DNA of 64,000 bases from Cyclobacterium marinum DSM 745 (GTDB lineage: Bacteria; Bacteroidota; Bacteroidia; Cytophagales; Cyclobacteriaceae): contig NC_015914.1 of the NCBI RefSeq assembly GCF_000222485.1, positions 2,924,501 to 2,988,500 of the forward strand, given 5' to 3'. Within the stretch, counting starts at the first letter, position 1. Every line of letters begins with the position of its first letter. Of this stretch, positions 62,713 to 64,000 are shown piece by piece. Both the position numbers and the translations under genes were made by a program. Under the pieces are notes generated by a model. It saw only the letters and a list, made by a program, of their open reading frames with translations, was not told the DNA's origin and did no database searches.

Positions 62713-63708
62713 ATGAATTCTTTTAAAAGTTTTAGTGAAAAAATTAAAACAGGGAAAATTGATGATTTTGATGCCCTGGCGATGGATTCATTTTTGTTTC
62801 AATCGACCCACAATAAAATTTACCAAAGATATCTGGAAGTTAGGGGGATTAGGCCCCGGGACATCACCGAGATCAAGGCTATTCCCTTTCTACCCATCGG
62901 GATGTTCAAGACAACACAAGTGATTTCAGGACCTGAAGCTTTATTTAGCGGATGGTATTCCAGCAGTGGGACAACAGGGCAGGAAAACAGCCGCCATTAC
63001 ATTTATTCTAAAGATTTTTATTTGGAACATTGCGTCAATAATTTTGAATCAGTCTATGGTTCATTAGAAAATTTTCATGTATTGGCCTTGCTCCCGTCTT
63101 ATTTGGAAAGAGAGGGCAGTTCTTTGGTAGACATGGCCGCGCATTTTATTGAAAAAAGCCAATCCATACATTCCGGTTTTTATTTGTACGATCATGAGGC
63201 TTTGTTGGGTAAAATGAAAGCGCTAAAAAAGGATGGAAGAAAAACCTTATTGCTTGGTGTGACTTTTGCTCTACTGGATTTGGCCGAAAAGATAAATGAT
63301 CATGTAGATTATGGTGATTTGATCGTTATGGAAACTGGGGGTATGAAAGGTAGGAGAAAAGAAATGATTAGAGAAGAAGTACATAAGGTTCTTCGAAGTG
63401 CTTTTAATGTAAATCAAATCCATTCCGAATATGGAATGACTGAGCTTATGTCTCAGGCCTATTCTCCTGGAGGAGGTAAATTTTGGTGTTCCCCATTTAT
63501 GAAGGTTTTGATAAGGGATGTTTACGATCCTTTTGTTTATACCTCCGGTACTACGGGTGCCATAAATGTTATAGATTTAGCCAATTTCCACTCCTGTTCC
63601 TTTATTGAAACAGAAGATTTGGGGGTAAAAAATAAGGATGGTAGCTTCACTGTTTTAGGGAGAATGGACAACAGTGAAACCAGAGGCTGTAATTTAATGA
63701 TCAATTAA
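62713..63708 (+). CDS. LuxE-like acyl-protein synthetase / acyltransferase
   Basis: This 331-aa protein resembles LuxE acyl-protein synthetases: SSSGTTGQENSRHY (83-96, nucleotide-binding loop), VMETGGMKGRRKEM and NQIHSEYGMTELMSQAYSPGG, then TSGTTGAINVIDLANFHSCSFIETEDLG. The fold is that of ANL adenylating enzymes. No luxC/luxD and no CoA-ligase partner is present, so bioluminescence is not suggested. It may activate a fatty acid for a protein or lipid modification; substrate unknown. Confidence 0.82.
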   Translation: MNSFKSFSEKIKTGKIDDFDALAMDSFLFQSTHNKIYQRYLEVRGIRPRDITEIKAIPFLPIGMFKTTQVISGPEALFSGWYSSSGTTGQENSRHYIYSKDFYLEHCVNNFESVYGSLENFHVLALLPSYLEREGSSLVDMAAHFIEKSQSIHSGFYLYDHEALLGKMKALKKDGRKTLLLGVTFALLDLAEKINDHVDYGDLIVMETGGMKGRRKEMIREEVHKVLRSAFNVNQIHSEYGMTELMSQAYSPGGGKFWCSPFMKVLIRDVYDPFVYTSGTTGAINVIDLANFHSCSFIETEDLGVKNKDGSFTVLGRMDNSETRGCNLMIN

Positions 63709-63709
63709 T

Positions 63710-63740
63710 TTTGTATTTATTTAGTATTTGTACATATTTG
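63710..63740 (+). promoter_or_regulatory. Putative promoter of the 38-aa lipoprotein gene
   Basis: TTTG (63710-63713), 19 nt, then CATATTTG (63733-63740). The same boxes and spacing occur upstream of clpB. The ATG is 21 bp further on. Confidence 0.5.
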
Positions 63741-63761
63741 ACTTAAATCTTTTAAAAAATT

Positions 63762-63878
63762 ATGAAAACTTTATTGACGATTTTGGTGGCTTGTGCGATT
63801 TTGGTATTGTCTTCATGTGCTTCAAGCAAACCCTGTCCTGCATATGCGAAGACAGGGAGTGTAGAAGCAAATGGTTAA
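63762..63878 (+). CDS. Short lipoprotein of 38 aa
   Basis: This small ORF encodes MKTLLTILVACAILVLSSC plus 19 residues (ASSKPCPAYAKTGSVEANG). The signal ends in LSSC, giving Cys19 as lipid anchor and a mature peptide of about 20 residues with one more Cys (CPAY). It has its own promoter-like sequence upstream. Bacteroidota commonly have tiny lipoproteins; function unknown. It is followed 15 bp later by the convergent sigma-54 regulator end. Confidence 0.7.
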   Translation: MKTLLTILVACAILVLSSCASSKPCPAYAKTGSVEANG

Positions 63879-63893
63879 GGATTAAGCGGTTGT

Positions 63894-64000
63894 TTAATAA
63901 TCTGCATACTTTTTAATGTCATCTGCAGAGATACTTTTGCCGCCGAGAATTACCAATCTTTCGATTACGTTTCTAAGCTCTCGGATATTTCCTGTCCAAG
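63894..64000 (-). CDS. C-terminus of a sigma-54-dependent activator, partial
   Basis: Only the final 34 or so residues are in the window: WTGNIRELRNVIERLVILGG, then SISADDIKKYADY and stop at 63894-63896. The WxGNIRELRNVIERLVIL segment is the end of the AAA+ domain of NtrC-type sigma-54 activators. No Fis-type DNA-binding helix-turn-helix follows, so the protein ends soon after the AAA+ module, as in some Bacteroidota response regulators. Its sensor domain is unknown. Confidence 0.85.
   Translation of the reverse strand, partial: WTGNIRELRNVIERLVILGGKSISADDIKKYADY

Noticed and set aside
62713..63708. Bioluminescence operon (LuxE)
   Set aside because: Neither luxA/luxB nor luxC/luxD is nearby, so only the LuxE-like adenylating fold is claimed.
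1..64000. CRISPR array, insertion sequence, prophage, tRNA or rRNA genes
   Set aside because: I looked for regularly spaced repeats, transposase or integrase motifs and clover-leaf sequence on both strands and saw none. A tRNAscan and a repeat finder would be decisive.

Overview
The window reads as an ordinary chromosomal stretch from a marine-type member of the Bacteroidota, most likely Cytophagales/Cyclobacteriaceae (Cyclobacterium, Echinicola or Algoriphagus relatives). This rests on AT-rich DNA, promoters of the Bacteroidota form (-33 TTTG, -7 TAnnTTTG), many lipoproteins, BshA (bacillithiol), OmpP1/FadL porins, a two-copy DUF1599 protein, a fused branched-chain 2-oxoacid dehydrogenase E1, FloA/NfeD, sulfatases and GMC/DUF1080 sugar genes. 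I see no rRNA, tRNA, CRISPR array, insertion sequence, prophage or conjugative gene.

Layout. 1-4.1 kb: 2-oxoglutarate dehydrogenase E1 and a two-lipoyl-domain E2 cut by the window edge. 4.3-10.4 kb, minus strand: SDR protein, fatty acid hydroxylase, bshA, and a GH3/serine-hydrolase fusion for wall or muropeptide turnover. 10.6-14.6 kb, plus: small membrane protein, mutL and two rhomboid proteases. 14.6-23.1 kb: TetR-like regulator, rlmN, two lipoprotein sulfatases flanking clpB, NTF2-like protein. 23.3-28.5 kb, minus: P-type cation ATPase, then tdh-nlpE-CBM9. kbl diverges from tdh, so the two-step threonine to glycine route sits around one intergenic region. 29.8-33.7 kb: folP-cdaA (c-di-AMP), divergent from DUF1599-DoxX-aroK. 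33.7-43.2 kb: OmpP1-like protein, a low-complexity lipoprotein, proS, nfeD-floA, a WG-repeat protein and hemA. 43.4-45.5 kb: helix-hairpin-helix protein, stand-alone HsdR-N-like protein and a Crp/Fnr regulator. 45.5-48.8 kb, minus: GMC oxidoreductase, its small subunit and a DUF1080 hydrolase, plausibly a periplasmic 3-keto-glycoside pathway. 48.9-52.8 kb: a tesA/ybbA/ybbP-like divergon. 52.9-64 kb: MarR, SIMPL, DUF7009-like, DUF2461, HAD, hemN, ald, fused branched-chain E1, lipoproteins, a LuxE-like protein and the last codons of a sigma-54-dependent activator.

Most genes are housekeeping or widespread in the phylum, and no clearly new multi-gene defence or mobile system is visible. The points most worth a second look are: a MutL that has lost all recognisable endonuclease metal ligands; a palindrome TGAC-CTTA-GTCA at the promoter of the Crp/Fnr gene, with a near copy placed about -41.5 from a possible hemN promoter; an intrinsic terminator for the OmpP1-like gene buried in the coding sequence of convergent aroK; a perfect intercistronic hairpin in the GMC/DUF1080 operon; two perfect palindromes between the cation ATPase and its upstream neighbour; and a lipoprotein made of a Gly/Phe/Tyr-rich block followed by a Ser/Arg/Thr-rich tail.
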